Part shown: positions 1 through 12,129 of the stretch, in pieces
Layout: every line of letters begins with the position of its first letter
Numbering within the stretch: position 1 is the stretch's first letter
Source of the DNA: Candidatus Rokuibacteriota bacterium
GTDB taxonomy: Bacteria; Methylomirabilota; Methylomirabilia; Rokubacteriales; CSP1-6
Assembly: GCA_003220435.1 (NCBI GenBank)
Contig: QHSL01000007.1
Coordinates: 1 to 44,568, forward strand
Length of the DNA stretch: 44,568 bases
Reading direction: 5' to 3'
Notes under the pieces: model-generated
What the model saw: the letters and a program-made list of their open reading frames with translations, nothing else
Database searches by the model: none
What the model was told of the DNA's origin: nothing
Position numbers and translations under genes: made by a program

Positions 1-17
1 CGATCCGGCGTCGGCGA

Positions 18-1295
18 TCAGGAGACGGCGGGCGCCGGGATCGGCGCCGGCCGCGAGGTCACCGGCTCTTCACGGATCGCCAGCGCCAGACCCGCCGCGA
101 TGAAGCCCATGAGCGCGGCGGACACGAACGCGATCTCGTAGCCGCCGGTCCACTCGTAGATCCAGCCCGCCAGCGCCGCGCCGAGCGCCGAGCCCACCTG
201 GTGCGAGAAGAAGATCCAGCCGGAGAGCTCGCCGACGGAGTAGCGCCCGAAGATGTTCGCGGTGAGCGTCGTCGTCGGCGGCACGGTCGAGATGTAGTTC
301 AGCCCGAAGATCGCCGCCCAGAGATGGAGTGAGGGCGCGTTCCAGACGTAGAGCAGGAACAGGAGCGAGACGCCCCGGAAGAAATAGAAGAAGGCCAGCG
401 GCCCACGCCGGCCGAACCGATCGCAGATCCAGCCCGACGAGATCGTCCCGACCACGTTCATGGCGCCCATGACCCCGAGCGCTGTCGAAGCCTGCAGCTC
501 GTTGAAATTGTGCTCGAGGGCGTGCGGCATGAAGTGCGTGAGCACCATCCCGTTGGAGGTATAGCCACACACGAAGAAGGTCGCCATCAGGAGCCAGAAC
601 TGCGGAACGTACATCGCGTCCTGGAGCCGGACGCGCTGCGACTTCTCCGCCGCCGCCAGCTGCGCCGCGGCGGCCGGCGTGCCGGTCGCGCCGTAGGGAC
701 GTAGGCCACGGTCGGCGGGGTCGTCACGGACGAAGAAGAGCGCGATCGGGAGCACAACGACGAGCAGCGCGACGCCCAGCCAGAAATAGCTCGTGCGCCA
801 CCCGAACCAGATCGTCAGCGCCGAGGCGAGGGGAATCATGACGAGCTGCCCGGCGGACATGCCCCCGGCCGAGAGGCCGATGGCCAAGCCGCGGCGGGCC
901 TCGAACCATCGTGCCGCCACGCTCGATCCGGTCGGGGTGGTCAGGCCGCCCGCGCCGAGGGCCATGAGAAAGCCGGTCGTGACGTAGACGTGCCAGAGAC
1001 TTTGCACGTAGGAACCGCCGATCGAGCCGGCGCCGAGCAGGAGCAGCGCGATGATGACGATCCGCCGGGGACCCCAGCGATCGGCGAGGCGTCCCACCAG
1101 CGGCCCGGCCGCGCCGAGCAGGAGCAGCGACACGGCCGCGGCGCCGGACAGGGCGCCGCGCCCCCAGCCGAACTCCGCTTCCATGGGCTTGATGTAGACG
1201 CCGAATCCCGACCGGATGCCGGACGCGGCCAGCATGCAGATCGTCACGGCACCCAGCACGATCCACGCCGGGTGCACGCGACGGATCGAGCTCAC
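18..1295 (-). CDS. MFS transporter, monocarboxylate/oxalate-antiporter-like
   Basis: A 425-residue inner-membrane transporter with about twelve hydrophobic segments, the first right after a short basic N-terminus. The loop between helices 2 and 3 carries the major facilitator signature GRLADRWGPRR, and a second copy (CDRFGRRGP) sits at the start of the second half, as expected for the two pseudo-repeats. The sequence style (SGIRSGFGVYIKPMEAEFGW near the start) resembles bacterial monocarboxylate transporter or oxalate:formate antiporter-like MFS proteins, so a small organic acid is the likely substrate, but this is inferred only. The start is GTG. It lies downstream of clpB on the same strand with a 114-base gap and probably has its own promoter. 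The protein appears complete. Confidence 0.85.
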   Translation of the reverse strand: MSSIRRVHPAWIVLGAVTICMLAASGIRSGFGVYIKPMEAEFGWGRGALSGAAAVSLLLLGAAGPLVGRLADRWGPRRIVIIALLLLGAGSIGGSYVQSLWHVYVTTGFLMALGAGGLTTPTGSSVAARWFEARRGLAIGLSAGGMSAGQLVMIPLASALTIWFGWRTSYFWLGVALLVVVLPIALFFVRDDPADRGLRPYGATGTPAAAAQLAAAEKSQRVRLQDAMYVPQFWLLMATFFVCGYTSNGMVLTHFMPHALEHNFNELQASTALGVMGAMNVVGTISSGWICDRFGRRGPLAFFYFFRGVSLLFLLYVWNAPSLHLWAAIFGLNYISTVPPTTTLTANIFGRYSVGELSGWIFFSHQVGSALGAALAGWIYEWTGGYEIAFVSAALMGFIAAGLALAIREEPVTSRPAPIPAPAVS

Positions 1296-1409
1296 GAGGT
1301 TAGGATACAGGCTCCCGCCGCGGGGATTCGCCGAATGAACGCGTGCCGATGCCGAGCCGGCGCCTGGCAGGGGGGCCAGGCGTCCGTCCAGGCTACGAGC
1401 GGTGAGCGA

Positions 1410-4007
<2,598 letters not shown>

Positions 4008-4019
4008 GGCTCCTTGCTC

Positions 4020-5048
4020 CTATCCCAGATACGCGCGCGGGTTGTCGCTCCGCTGCGCGTTGAGCTTCTCGTACAGATCTCGCTCTTCGGGGGTCACGTC
4101 GCTCGGCATGACGATCTTCACCGTCACCAGCTGATCCCCCGCGCCGCCGCCCTTGAGACGCGGCATCCCGTAGCCGCGGAGCCTGAAGGTGCGGCCGCTC
4201 GACGTCGCGGGCGGGATTTTCATCGAGACTTTGCCGCGCAGGGTCGGCACCTCGAGCGTCGTGCCCAGGGCGGCCTCGGGCGCCGTGATGGGCAAGGTCA
4301 GGTGCACGTCGTCGCCCTTCCGCTCGTAAAACGGATGCGACGCCACCGTGACGGTCAGGTAGAGGTCGCCGCGCGCGCCCGCCGCGCCCGCGCCCTCGCC
4401 CGAGACCCGAACCCGCTGGCCGCTCCTCACGCCCGCCGGAATTCTCACGTCGACCTGGCGGCGAGCTCGCTGCCAGCCGCCCCCGCCGCACGCCGCGCAC
4501 ACCTGGCGCTTGATGTGGCCCGCACCCTGACAGGCCGCGCACGGCTCGTCCAGATCCAGCGCGAACGTCTTCCGAGTCCCGTGGAACGCTTCGTCGAGGG
4601 AGATTTCCGCGTCCGCCTGGACATCCGCGCCCCCGGCGCTCTGGCCCCGCCCGAGGAGGTCTTCGAATCGGATGCCGCCGCCTCGAGGCCCGTGACCGGA
4701 GTGCGCGCCCAGGTCGCCGAAGATCGTCCGGAAGAAGTCCGAGAAGTCGCCGCCGCCTGGCTCTCCGCGATACTCGACCCGGAAACCACCGCCGGGTGCG
4801 CCCGGAGGCGCTTGGGCGTAGCGCTGCCAGTCGGGTCCCAGCGAGTCGTAGCGCTGGCGCTTCTCCGGATCTGAGAGAACCTCGTAGGCCTCGTTGATCT
4901 CCTTGAAGCGCTCGGTCGAGTCCTTGCCCTTGGCAACGTCCGGGTGATGCTTCCTCGCCAGCCGTCTGTAGGCGGACTTGATCGTCTTGTCGTCCGCCTT
5001 CCGCTCGACTCCGAGAATTTGGTAGTAGTCCTTGAAGTCAATGGGCAT
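4020..5048 (-). CDS. DnaJ-family co-chaperone with reduced zinc finger
   Basis: A 342-residue Hsp40. The J-domain (about 5-70) contains the HPD tripeptide (HHPDV) that stimulates DnaK ATPase activity. A Gly-rich linker with GGG and FSDFF motifs follows, then a two-lobed C-terminal substrate-binding domain. Canonical DnaJ carries four CxxCxGxG repeats; here only two are visible (CAACQGAG and CAACGGGG), so at most one zinc can be bound. Overall architecture is intermediate between DnaJ and CbpA. The start ATG lies just after an AT-rich promoter-like stretch. It is co-oriented with clpB 12 bases downstream, which argues for a role in disaggregation with ClpB. I leave the symbol blank because dnaJ versus cbpA cannot be settled from this sequence. 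Confidence 0.93.
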   Translation of the reverse strand: MPIDFKDYYQILGVERKADDKTIKSAYRRLARKHHPDVAKGKDSTERFKEINEAYEVLSDPEKRQRYDSLGPDWQRYAQAPPGAPGGGFRVEYRGEPGGGDFSDFFRTIFGDLGAHSGHGPRGGGIRFEDLLGRGQSAGGADVQADAEISLDEAFHGTRKTFALDLDEPCAACQGAGHIKRQVCAACGGGGWQRARRQVDVRIPAGVRSGQRVRVSGEGAGAAGARGDLYLTVTVASHPFYERKGDDVHLTLPITAPEAALGTTLEVPTLRGKVSMKIPPATSSGRTFRLRGYGMPRLKGGGAGDQLVTVKIVMPSDVTPEERDLYEKLNAQRSDNPRAYLG

Positions 5049-5066
5049 TGGTCAAATCTTATTGAA

Positions 5067-5075
5067 AGTATAGCA
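5067..5075 (-). promoter_or_regulatory. Candidate extended -10 promoter for the dnaJ-clpB operon
   Basis: The 131 bases between the HtrA stop and the dnaJ-type start are conspicuously AT-rich for this genome. On the minus strand they hold TGCTATACT, an extended -10 element about 20 bases before the start codon. I see no good -35 match. No CIRCE operator (TTAGCACTC with its inverted copy) or clear sigma-32 pair is present. An ATAGA-N5-TCTAT inverted repeat lies just upstream (about 5074-5092) and could be an operator. Confidence 0.45.
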
Positions 5076-5179
5076 GATAGATTTAGTCTATGACGCTAAT
5101 ATACGACCGATCCAAACCTGGGGACACACAGCAACATACTGAATAATAACGAATCTTCTAGGGGACCACGATCAAGAGA

Positions 5180-6661
5180 TCATCCTCGGCCGACTCTGAA
5201 CGCCACGTAGAGGGACATCTGCCCGCGCTGCAGGAGAACCGTGAGCGGGTCTCCCTCCTTCACGTCGCGAGTGAGCCGCTCGAAGTCCGGCATCGTTCGC
5301 ACCGCCTGACCGTTCAACTGCTTGATGACGTCGCCGCGCTGCACGCCGGCCTCTGCCGCCGCGCTGCCGTCCTCGACGCGAACCACCACCACCCCGTCGG
5401 TCGATCGCAGATTGAGCTGGCGCGCGATGTCGGGCGTCACCGGACGCACCTCGAGCCCGAGCATCGACCGCGCCCGGCCGCCCGGACGCTGCTGCTGGAC
5501 CTGCCGCTCCTGGGGCGCCTGGCCGACCTTGATCTCCAGGATCTTCTCGCTCTGGTCGCGCCAGACCTTCACCTTCGCGACGTGATCGGGCGAGAAGAAG
5601 CCGACCGCGCGCTGCAGGTCGCCCGTCGCCTCCATCGGGCGCCCCTCGAACTCGAGCAGGATGTCGCCGGGCTTGAGGCCGGCCTTGGCGGCGGGGCTGT
5701 CGGGCACCACTTCGTTGATGAGCACCCCTTTGGAATCCTTGGCGCCGAACGAGCGCGCCAGCTCAGGGGTGAGCTGCTGGATCGAGACGCCGAGCCAGCC
5801 GCGCGTCACGCGCCCCTTGTCGCGGAGCTCCGTGTAGATCTTGCGCGCCATGTTCGAAGGGATCGCGAAGCCGATGCCCGAGCCTCCCGCGACGATCGCG
5901 GTGTTGATCCCGACCACCTCGCCCTGCATGTTCACGAGCGGCCCGCCCGAGTTGCCCGGGTTGATCGCGGCATCCGTCTGCAGAAAGTCGTCGAAGGGCC
6001 CCTGGTCGAGCTGCCGCGCCTTGGCGCTGATGATGCCGGCGGTGACCGTCGCCTGGAGGCCGAAGGGGGAGCCGACCGCGAGCACCCAGTCTCCGACCTG
6101 CACGCGATCCGAGTCGCCGAGGCGGGCGTACTTGAAGGTGCTCTTTCCATCGTCCAGCTTGAGCACGGCGAGGTCGGTCTTCTTGTCGACGCCGATGACC
6201 TTCGCCTTGTGCTTGCCGCCGTCGAGCGTCACGACCTCGATCTCGGTCGCCCGCTCGACCACGTGAGCGTTGGTGAGCGCGATGCCCGTCGGGTCGACGA
6301 TGACCCCTGAGCCGAGGCTCCGCTGCGGAATGCGCTCGGGCACCTCGCCGAAGAAGCGGCGGAAGAACTCCTCTCCGAAGTATTCCTCGAACGGCGTGCG
6401 GCCCTGGAGCCCGGCGCCGCGGGCAACGGTGTTGATGTTGATCACCGCCGGCTTGATCGCCTCCGCAATCGCCGCGAACGTCCCGCCCTGGGGCGGCATC
6501 TGCACCGGGACGATCGGGAGCGGCGTGGCGGGCGTCTGGGCCACGGCCGGCTGGCGCCAAAGCTCGGCGCGAGTCGCCGTGAACGCGCCGAGCGCGCCAC
6601 CGGCCAACACGGCGACGACCAGCGCGGCGACGAAAGTCCTTCGGTTGAGCTGCACCATCAT
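5180..6661 (-). CDS. Periplasmic Do-like serine protease (DegP/HtrA family)
   Basis: A 493-residue envelope quality-control protease. An N-terminal hydrophobic segment (about 9-28) acts as signal peptide or anchor. The trypsin-like domain has the triad His133 (TNAHVV), Asp163 (DLAVLKL) and Ser238 (NPGNSGGP). Two PDZ domains follow (about 275-365 and 395-485), the DegP/DegQ arrangement. The region between the signal and the protease domain is Pro/Gln-rich. The first ATG overlaps the ftsH stop as ATGA, so translation is probably coupled to ftsH; a second ATG directly follows, so the start may be one codon later. Pairing with ftsH puts two protein-quality proteases, one at each face of the inner membrane, in one operon. 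Confidence 0.95.
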   Translation of the reverse strand: MMVQLNRRTFVAALVVAVLAGGALGAFTATRAELWRQPAVAQTPATPLPIVPVQMPPQGGTFAAIAEAIKPAVININTVARGAGLQGRTPFEEYFGEEFFRRFFGEVPERIPQRSLGSGVIVDPTGIALTNAHVVERATEIEVVTLDGGKHKAKVIGVDKKTDLAVLKLDDGKSTFKYARLGDSDRVQVGDWVLAVGSPFGLQATVTAGIISAKARQLDQGPFDDFLQTDAAINPGNSGGPLVNMQGEVVGINTAIVAGGSGIGFAIPSNMARKIYTELRDKGRVTRGWLGVSIQQLTPELARSFGAKDSKGVLINEVVPDSPAAKAGLKPGDILLEFEGRPMEATGDLQRAVGFFSPDHVAKVKVWRDQSEKILEIKVGQAPQERQVQQQRPGGRARSMLGLEVRPVTPDIARQLNLRSTDGVVVVRVEDGSAAAEAGVQRGDVIKQLNGQAVRTMPDFERLTRDVKEGDPLTVLLQRGQMSLYVAFRVGRG

Positions 6662-8568
6662 CGGGGTCCCTCCATCACGCTCTCACCGGCCAGCGCGCGC
6701 CGGAGCCGCTCGCCCTCGAGCGTCTCCGTTCGTTTCAATTCCTGAGCCGCGGCGATCAGCACCGCCTTTTTCGTCGTGAGAATCCCGCGGACGCGATCAT
6801 GGGTGCGGTCGAGAATCGCTCGCACCTCTTCATCGATGGTCCGGGCGGTCGCCTCGCTGTAGTCGCGCTCGCCGCCCATGCCGCTGCTCTTGAGGAAGAG
6901 CGGGAGGCGCTCGCCGTAGGTCGCGAGCCCCACCCGCTCTGACATGCCGTACTTGGTCACCATGAGGCGCGCGAGTTCCGTCGCGCGCTCGAGGTCGTTG
7001 TGGGCGCCCGTCGAGACCTCGCCGTAGACGAGCTCCTCCGCGACCCGTCCACCCAGCAGGACCGCCAGCCGGTCCTCCAGCTCGCTCCGGGTCATCAGGA
7101 AGCGCTCCTCGGTGGGTAGCTGGTAGGTCATCCCGAGCGCGCCGATGCCGCGCGGGATGATCGTGACCTTGTGGACCGGGTCGGCCTGCGCGACCGACGT
7201 CGCCACCAGCGCGTGCCCCATCTCGTGGTGCGCGACGATATCGCGCTCCTTCTCCGAAAGCACTCGGCTTCTCTTCTCGAGTCCAGCGACGACCCGATCA
7301 ATCGCTTCTTCGAAGTCGGACATCTCCACCGCGCTCTTTTCCTTGCGCGCGGCCAACAGCGCCGCTTCGTTGACGATGTTGGCGAGGTCCGCGCCGGCGA
7401 ATCCCGGCGTGCGGGCCGCGATCACCGCGAGATCGACCCCGCCCGCCAGGACCACCGCGCGGGCGTGCAGTCTCAAGATGGCCTCACGCCCGCGGAGATC
7501 GGGCTTGTCGACGACGACCTGGCGGTCGAAGCGGCCGGGGCGCAGGAGCGCCTGGTCGAGCACCTCCGGGCGGTTCGTCGCCGCCATGATGATCACGCCC
7601 TTCGAGGAGTCGAAGCCGTCCATCTCGGCGAGCAACTGGTTGAGCGTTTGCTCACGCTCGTCGTGGCCACCCACGAAGCCGGTGGCGCCCGCGCGCGACT
7701 TGCCGATCGCATCCAGCTCGTCGATGAAGATGATGCACGGCGCCTTGTCCTTGGCCTGCTCGAACAGGTCGCGGACGCGCGCGGCGCCGACCCCCACGAA
7801 CATCTCGACGAACTCCGAGCCGGACAGGGTGAAGAAGGGCACGTCGGCCTCGCCGGCGACGGCCCGCGCCAGCAGGGTCTTGCCGGTCCCCGGCGGCCCG
7901 ACGACCAGGACGCCCTTCGGGATGCGTCCGCCGAGCCGCTGGTACTTGCGCGGGTTTCTCAAAAAGTCGACGATCTCGACGAGCTCCGCCTTCGCCTCGT
8001 CGACGCCGGCCACGTCGCCGAACGTCGTCTTGAGCTCCTTGCGATCAAAGATCTTGTGCTTCGAGCGACCGAACGAGAGGGCCTGCGTCGGCCCGCCGCC
8101 CACCCGTCGCATCAGGACCATCCAGATCGCGACCATGATGCCGAGCGGGATGACCCAGCCGAAGAAGAGATCGCGCAGGAAGGTCGACTCGATCCGCCCC
8201 GTGAACTCGACCTTGTGCTTCTCGAGCTCCGCGATGAGCGGCGCCTCTTCCACGCCGGGGATGCGCGTGACCGTGAAGACGCGCACCTCGGCGTCGGAGC
8301 CGAGCCATTGACGGAGACGATCCCCGGCGCTGCTCGGTGCTGTGGGCAGGGCGTCGGGCTTGGCGATGCCCCGGATCTCCTTGTCGGTCAACGCGACCTT
8401 CTCGATCTTGTCGGTGCGGACGAGGTCGAGGAACTTCGACATGGGGAGCTCGACCGTCCGGGGGGCCTGCAGCCACGACTGCAGGAACAGGAGGACCATG
8501 GCCGCGACGAGCACGTAGGCCAGCGAGAACTGGATGCGCTGGTTGAGCCGCGGCTTCATCGATGCCAC
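6658..8568 (-). CDS. ftsH: ATP-dependent zinc metalloprotease FtsH
   Basis: A 636-residue membrane AAA+ protease that degrades damaged membrane and regulatory proteins. It has two N-terminal transmembrane segments (about 12-30 and 134-153) around a periplasmic domain. The AAA domain has Walker A GPPGTGKT (224-231), Walker [13 protein letters not shown] and the second region of homology ([20 protein letters not shown]). The zinc site is HEMGH (His448, Glu449, His452). The reading frame opens with GTG at 8568, but an ATG three codons later (8559) is preceded by GGGTGG at good spacing and may be the true start. A near-consensus promoter lies immediately upstream. The protease gene of the HtrA family follows with a 4-base overlap. 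Confidence 0.96.
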   Translation of the reverse strand: MASMKPRLNQRIQFSLAYVLVAAMVLLFLQSWLQAPRTVELPMSKFLDLVRTDKIEKVALTDKEIRGIAKPDALPTAPSSAGDRLRQWLGSDAEVRVFTVTRIPGVEEAPLIAELEKHKVEFTGRIESTFLRDLFFGWVIPLGIMVAIWMVLMRRVGGGPTQALSFGRSKHKIFDRKELKTTFGDVAGVDEAKAELVEIVDFLRNPRKYQRLGGRIPKGVLVVGPPGTGKTLLARAVAGEADVPFFTLSGSEFVEMFVGVGAARVRDLFEQAKDKAPCIIFIDELDAIGKSRAGATGFVGGHDEREQTLNQLLAEMDGFDSSKGVIIMAATNRPEVLDQALLRPGRFDRQVVVDKPDLRGREAILRLHARAVVLAGGVDLAVIAARTPGFAGADLANIVNEAALLAARKEKSAVEMSDFEEAIDRVVAGLEKRSRVLSEKERDIVAHHEMGHALVATSVAQADPVHKVTIIPRGIGALGMTYQLPTEERFLMTRSELEDRLAVLLGGRVAEELVYGEVSTGAHNDLERATELARLMVTKYGMSERVGLATYGERLPLFLKSSGMGGERDYSEATARTIDEEVRAILDRTHDRVRGILTTKKAVLIAAAQELKRTETLEGERLRRALAGESVMEGPR

Positions 8569-8577
8569 CCATTGGTC

Positions 8578-8606
8578 ATGCTAGCGTTGCGACCTCCAAG
8601 TGTCAA
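8578..8606 (-). promoter_or_regulatory. Sigma70-type promoter for ftsH
   Basis: On the minus strand TTGACA (8606-8601) is followed after exactly 17 bases by TAGCAT (8583-8578). The predicted transcription start is only a few bases before the ftsH start codon, so the leader would be very short or the message nearly leaderless if the GTG is used. Confidence 0.6.
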
Positions 8607-8625
8607 ACCCGCAACCTCTTTTCGC

Positions 8626-8654
8626 TTGACACATCAAGCCCTTTGGCCTAAAAG
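8626..8654 (+). promoter_or_regulatory. Sigma70-type promoter for the bd-like oxidase operon, with overlapping palindrome
   Basis: TTGACA (8626-8631), a 17-base spacer and TAAAAG (8649-8654) point toward the CydA-like gene. The -35 lies inside the palindrome CTTGA-CACA-TCAAG (8625-8638), which could be a repressor or activator site. Together with the opposing ftsH -35, the sequence GTGTCAA (8600-8606) and TTGACAC (8626-8632) form an inverted pair separated by 19 bases. Confidence 0.55.
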
Positions 8655-8764
8655 TTGGCGCTGACCGCACCTGTGAAACTGAGAACAAGCTCATTTCTCG
8701 CGAGGGTCGATCAACGCCTGTTCGGGTTGCTGGTTCGGGGGCCAAGTTGAGGGATTGCCGCGCG

Positions 8765-10570
8765 GTGCGCCGGCGCGCGTGGACGGCTCTGGCGGTGGTG
8801 GCGCTCCTCACACTGTTGCCTGCCCTTCCTGCCCTTGCCCAGGACGCCGCCAAGGAGCCCGCGTACCGGGCCTTTCCCCTGATCGGCTCGCGGCTCGCGG
8901 TGTGGGCCGTCGCGCAGCTCCACCTGAACTTCGCCGCGTTCATCCTCGGCGTTCCGATCTTCGCCGTGATCATCGAGATCATCGGCTGGCGGACGGGCGA
9001 CGCCCGGTACGACTGGCTTTCGCACGAGTTCGTCAAACTCACCTTCGCGGCGTTCTCCACCACCGCCCTGCTGGGCGCCCTGCTCCTCTTTCTGTTCGTC
9101 GCCTACTACCCCAAGTTTTGGACGTACATGACCTCGATCTTTTTCCCGACGTACTGGGTCTACGCGCTCCTGTTTTTCGCGGAAACCTTCACGGTCTACG
9201 TCTGGTACTACGGATGGGACTGGCTCAGCGGTCCTCGAAAGGGGATCCACGTCGGCCTGGGCGTGCTCAGCAACCTCTTCGGCACCGCGATCCTCCTGGT
9301 GGCGAACTCGTGGGTGACCTTCATGATCTCGCCCGCCGGGATCGATGAGTCGGGCGCGCTCAAGGGATCCGTCTGGGCGGCGATCAACAACTTCACCTGG
9401 ATGCCGATCAACATCCACCGGCTCATCGCGAACATCGTCTTCGGCGGCACGATCGCCGCGGCCTACGCGGCGTTCCGGTTCCTCGGCGCCAAGACCGACG
9501 AGGAGCGCGCGCGCTACGACTGGATGGGCTACATCGGCAACTTCGTGGCGCTGTCGGCGTTCATCGTGCTGCCGTTCGCGGGCTACTACCTGGGCCGCGA
9601 GATCTACGCGTTCAACCAGACCATGGGCATCACGATGATGGGCGGCTTCATGTCGTGGCTCTGGATCATCCAGGCGATCCTGATCGGTGTGCTCTTCATC
9701 GGCTCGAATTACTACCTCTGGCTCGGCATGGAGCGCATCCCCGGCTCCGAGCGGTACCGGCGCTACGTCCCGATCATGATCGGCATCCTCGCCTTCGGAT
9801 TCATGGTCTGGGCGACGCCGCGCTCCATGGTCATCACGCTCGACGAGGCGCGCGCGATGGGCGGCACGCACCACCCGGTGCTCGGCTTCCTGGGCGTCAT
9901 GTCGGCGAAGAACACCGCCGTGAACATGATGATCCTCACGACCTTTCTGTCGTTCGTCCTCTACCGGCGCGCGAATCGGATCTCGACCAAGTCGTGGGTC
10001 GCCACCGGGATGATGATCCAGTGGGCGGCGCTCGGGCTCGCCGCGGCGGTCGTCGTCTTCTACGGTGTGTACGGGTACTTCGTCGAGTCGCTCGTGCGCA
10101 TCGGGTTCTCGGTCTATCAGGTGCTTGCCGTGCTCGCGGCGATCGTCGTCGTCATGGCGATCGATATACCGATGTTCAGGGGCGCGCGCTCGACTGGGAC
10201 GATCCGTTGGGGGACGATCGCCCCGCGCTCCCAGTACGTGCTCATCCTCCTGGCGGTCACGTTCACCTGGCTGATGGGGCTGATGGGCTTCGCCCGGTCG
10301 GGCATCCGCCAGCACTGGCACGTCTACGGCGTCATGCGGGACAACTCGGTCGACGCGGTCACGCCGGCGATCGGCTACGCCGCCAACATGATCACGACGG
10401 TGACGATCGCGTTCTTCGCGCTGGTGATGTTCATCTTCTGGCTCGGCGGCCTCGGCGAGAAGGGGCGGGCGGGCGAGTCCGGCCACGCGCCCACGCCGGT
10501 GTTCGCGGGCGGGAGCGACGCGGGGTCCACGGACGAGTCGAGAGGGGGCCGGAGCCCCCGTCGCTCCTAG
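8765..10570 (+). CDS. CydA-like cytochrome bd-type oxidase subunit I without recognisable quinol motif
   Basis: A polytopic membrane protein of about 600 residues that resembles cytochrome bd ubiquinol oxidase subunit I. A signal-like N-terminus ending in PALAQ precedes the CydA-type first helix with its heme-ligand candidate (AQLHLNFAAFILG). INIHRLIAN supplies a further candidate His, and many hydrophobic helices follow. I do not find the GRQPW quinol-loop motif of true CydA, and no cydB follows. Instead three c-type cytochrome genes come directly after, so electrons may arrive from cytochrome c. The frame opens with TTG at 8747; I prefer GTG at 8765, preceded by GAGGGA. The last ten codons are built from a dispersed hairpin repeat. 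Confidence 0.82.
   Translation: MRRRAWTALAVVALLTLLPALPALAQDAAKEPAYRAFPLIGSRLAVWAVAQLHLNFAAFILGVPIFAVIIEIIGWRTGDARYDWLSHEFVKLTFAAFSTTALLGALLLFLFVAYYPKFWTYMTSIFFPTYWVYALLFFAETFTVYVWYYGWDWLSGPRKGIHVGLGVLSNLFGTAILLVANSWVTFMISPAGIDESGALKGSVWAAINNFTWMPINIHRLIANIVFGGTIAAAYAAFRFLGAKTDEERARYDWMGYIGNFVALSAFIVLPFAGYYLGREIYAFNQTMGITMMGGFMSWLWIIQAILIGVLFIGSNYYLWLGMERIPGSERYRRYVPIMIGILAFGFMVWATPRSMVITLDEARAMGGTHHPVLGFLGVMSAKNTAVNMMILTTFLSFVLYRRANRISTKSWVATGMMIQWAALGLAAAVVVFYGVYGYFVESLVRIGFSVYQVLAVLAAIVVVMAIDIPMFRGARSTGTIRWGTIAPRSQYVLILLAVTFTWLMGLMGFARSGIRQHWHVYGVMRDNSVDAVTPAIGYAANMITTVTIAFFALVMFIFWLGGLGEKGRAGESGHAPTPVFAGGSDAGSTDESRGGRSPRRS
10535..10559 (+). repeat. Dispersed hairpin repeat, single copy
   Basis: The 25 bases match the core of the tandem array at 32771-32981 (GAGTCGAGAGGGGG followed by GGAGCCCCC). 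They can fold as GGGGGC-CGGA-GCCCCC (10544-10559). The element overlaps the end of the CydA-like coding region and encodes part of its Ser/Arg/Gly C-terminus. Confidence 0.65.
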
Positions 10571-10571
10571 C

Positions 10572-11372
10572 ATGCGGGTTCCCGTCGCCGTCAAGGTCGG
10601 CGCGTTCTCGCTCGTCGTGATGGGCACCTACACGTACTACGCGAACTCGATCCCGCAGATCCAGTCGAAGCCGCCGGCCGAGCTCTCGCTCGAAGGCGGC
10701 AACGTCACGCCCGCCCAGCTCGTGAAGGCCGGCGAGGAAATCTTCAAGACGAAGGGCACGTGCGAGATCTGCCACCGGATCGGCCAGAAGGGCACCCGCG
10801 CGCCCGACCTCGCCGGCATCGGCAGTCGAGCCGCCAAGACCAAGCCCGGCCTGAGCGCCAAGCAGTACATCATCGAGTCGCTGCTCCAGCCGGGCGCGTT
10901 CGTCGTCGAAGGCTATCCCAACATCATGCCGCAGGTCGACAAGCCGCCGATCGCGCTGAACCGCTCCGAGGTCTGGGCGCTCACGGCGTTCCTCGAATCG
11001 CTCGGAGGCACCGTCGACGTCAAGCTCGACGATATTCCGAAGACCGCGGGCGCCTCCGCGGCGGGCGGCGGGGCGCCGGCCGAGCTGAAGCTGCCCGGCG
11101 ACCCGAAGGCCGGCGAGGCGATCTTCAGCGGCAAGGGCGGCTGCATCGCGTGTCACAAGGCGGGGAAGATCGGCGCGTCGCCGGTCGGACCCGATCTCTC
11201 CCAGATCGCGAAGATCCAGACTCCGGACTACCTGATGCGGAAGATCCTCGATCCGGCCGGCGCCGGCACGGTGTCGGGATTCCCCAAGGGCGTGATGCCG
11301 CCGATGTTCGGGCAGACCCTGACGGCGAAGGAGTACATGGATCTGGTCGCGTTCCTGATGACGCTCAAGTGA
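10572..11372 (+). CDS. Membrane-anchored diheme cytochrome c
   Basis: A 266-residue protein with one N-terminal transmembrane anchor (about 5-22) and two class I cytochrome c domains. Heme-attachment motifs are CEICH (about residue 66) and CIACH (about 192), joined by an Ala/Gly-rich linker. Each domain has a downstream candidate Met ligand (NIMPQ in the first; GVMPPM in the second). It begins one base after the stop of the CydA-like gene and probably is the immediate electron donor or a redox subunit of that oxidase, exposed on the periplasmic side. The partner assignment is inferred from context. Confidence 0.88.
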   Translation: MRVPVAVKVGAFSLVVMGTYTYYANSIPQIQSKPPAELSLEGGNVTPAQLVKAGEEIFKTKGTCEICHRIGQKGTRAPDLAGIGSRAAKTKPGLSAKQYIIESLLQPGAFVVEGYPNIMPQVDKPPIALNRSEVWALTAFLESLGGTVDVKLDDIPKTAGASAAGGGAPAELKLPGDPKAGEAIFSGKGGCIACHKAGKIGASPVGPDLSQIAKIQTPDYLMRKILDPAGAGTVSGFPKGVMPPMFGQTLTAKEYMDLVAFLMTLK

Positions 11373-11376
11373 GCGC

Positions 11377-12129
11377 ATGAACCTGCTCCGCTCACGCTTC
11401 GTCCAGGCGGTCCTGATCCTGGTCATCGCCTTCGTCGTCCTCCGATTCGGCATTCGGCCGGCGGCGCCGTGGAGCGTCCTGACCCTGTACATGTCGATCG
11501 TGCTCCTGGCGGTGCTCGTGTTCGTGTCGTCCGACTCCGATTCGTGGCGCGACTTCGTCAGACCGATCCGCGCCCTGGTCGTCGACCCCGACCAGCGCGT
11601 CGGCCTGCTCGTGTTCCTGATCGTCCTGCCGCTGCTCCTCGGCTACTACGCCTACACGCAGGCGGCGGCCAAGCCGCAAGCGCCGCCGGAGCTTCGGGCG
11701 GTGCATCCGGCGCCGCCGGCGTCCATCCAGTTCCGCGGCAAGGAGATCCAGATCGCCGGGCTCGACAACCCGCTGCGCAAGGACCAGGCGAGCTTCAAGA
11801 GGCACGTGGCGGCGGGGGCAGAGATCTACATCCGCAACTGCGTGTACTGTCACGGCGACAACCTCGACGGGAAGGGCCATTTCGCGCACGGGTTCAATCC
11901 GCCTCCGGCGAACTTCCAGGACCCCGGCACGATCGCGATGCTGCAGGAGGCGTTCCTCTTCTGGCGGATCGCGAAGGGCGGGCCCGGGCTGCCGAAGGAG
12001 TCGACGCCGTGGAACTCGGTCATGCCCGCCTGGGAAGACCGGTTGACCGAGGAGCAGACCTGGCAAGTCATCATGTACCTGTACGACGCGACGGGCCAGC
12101 ATCCGCGCCGGTGGGAGGAGGGGCATTGA
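11377..12129 (+). CDS. Membrane-bound monoheme cytochrome c with three transmembrane helices
   Basis: A 250-residue protein. The first third has three hydrophobic helices (about 8-25, 33-50 and 76-93), unusual for a simple c-type cytochrome. The C-terminal half is a class I cytochrome c domain with CVYCH and a Met-ligand candidate in NSVMPAW. Its start lies four bases after the previous stop, and its stop is overlapped by the TTG start of the next gene. The polytopic anchor suggests it is an integral subunit of the bd-like oxidase complex rather than a soluble carrier; this is inference. Confidence 0.85.
   Translation: MNLLRSRFVQAVLILVIAFVVLRFGIRPAAPWSVLTLYMSIVLLAVLVFVSSDSDSWRDFVRPIRALVVDPDQRVGLLVFLIVLPLLLGYYAYTQAAAKPQAPPELRAVHPAPPASIQFRGKEIQIAGLDNPLRKDQASFKRHVAAGAEIYIRNCVYCHGDNLDGKGHFAHGFNPPPANFQDPGTIAMLQEAFLFWRIAKGGPGLPKESTPWNSVMPAWEDRLTEEQTWQVIMYLYDATGQHPRRWEEGH

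Noticed and set aside
5049-5179. CIRCE or sigma-32 heat-shock control element before the dnaJ-type gene
   Set aside because: Neither the CIRCE inverted repeat nor a matched sigma-32 -35/-10 pair is present.
8711-10627. A 638-codon minus-strand frame across the CydA-like gene
   Set aside because: Charged repeats of His/Arg/Asp without structure, antisense to a clear membrane protein.
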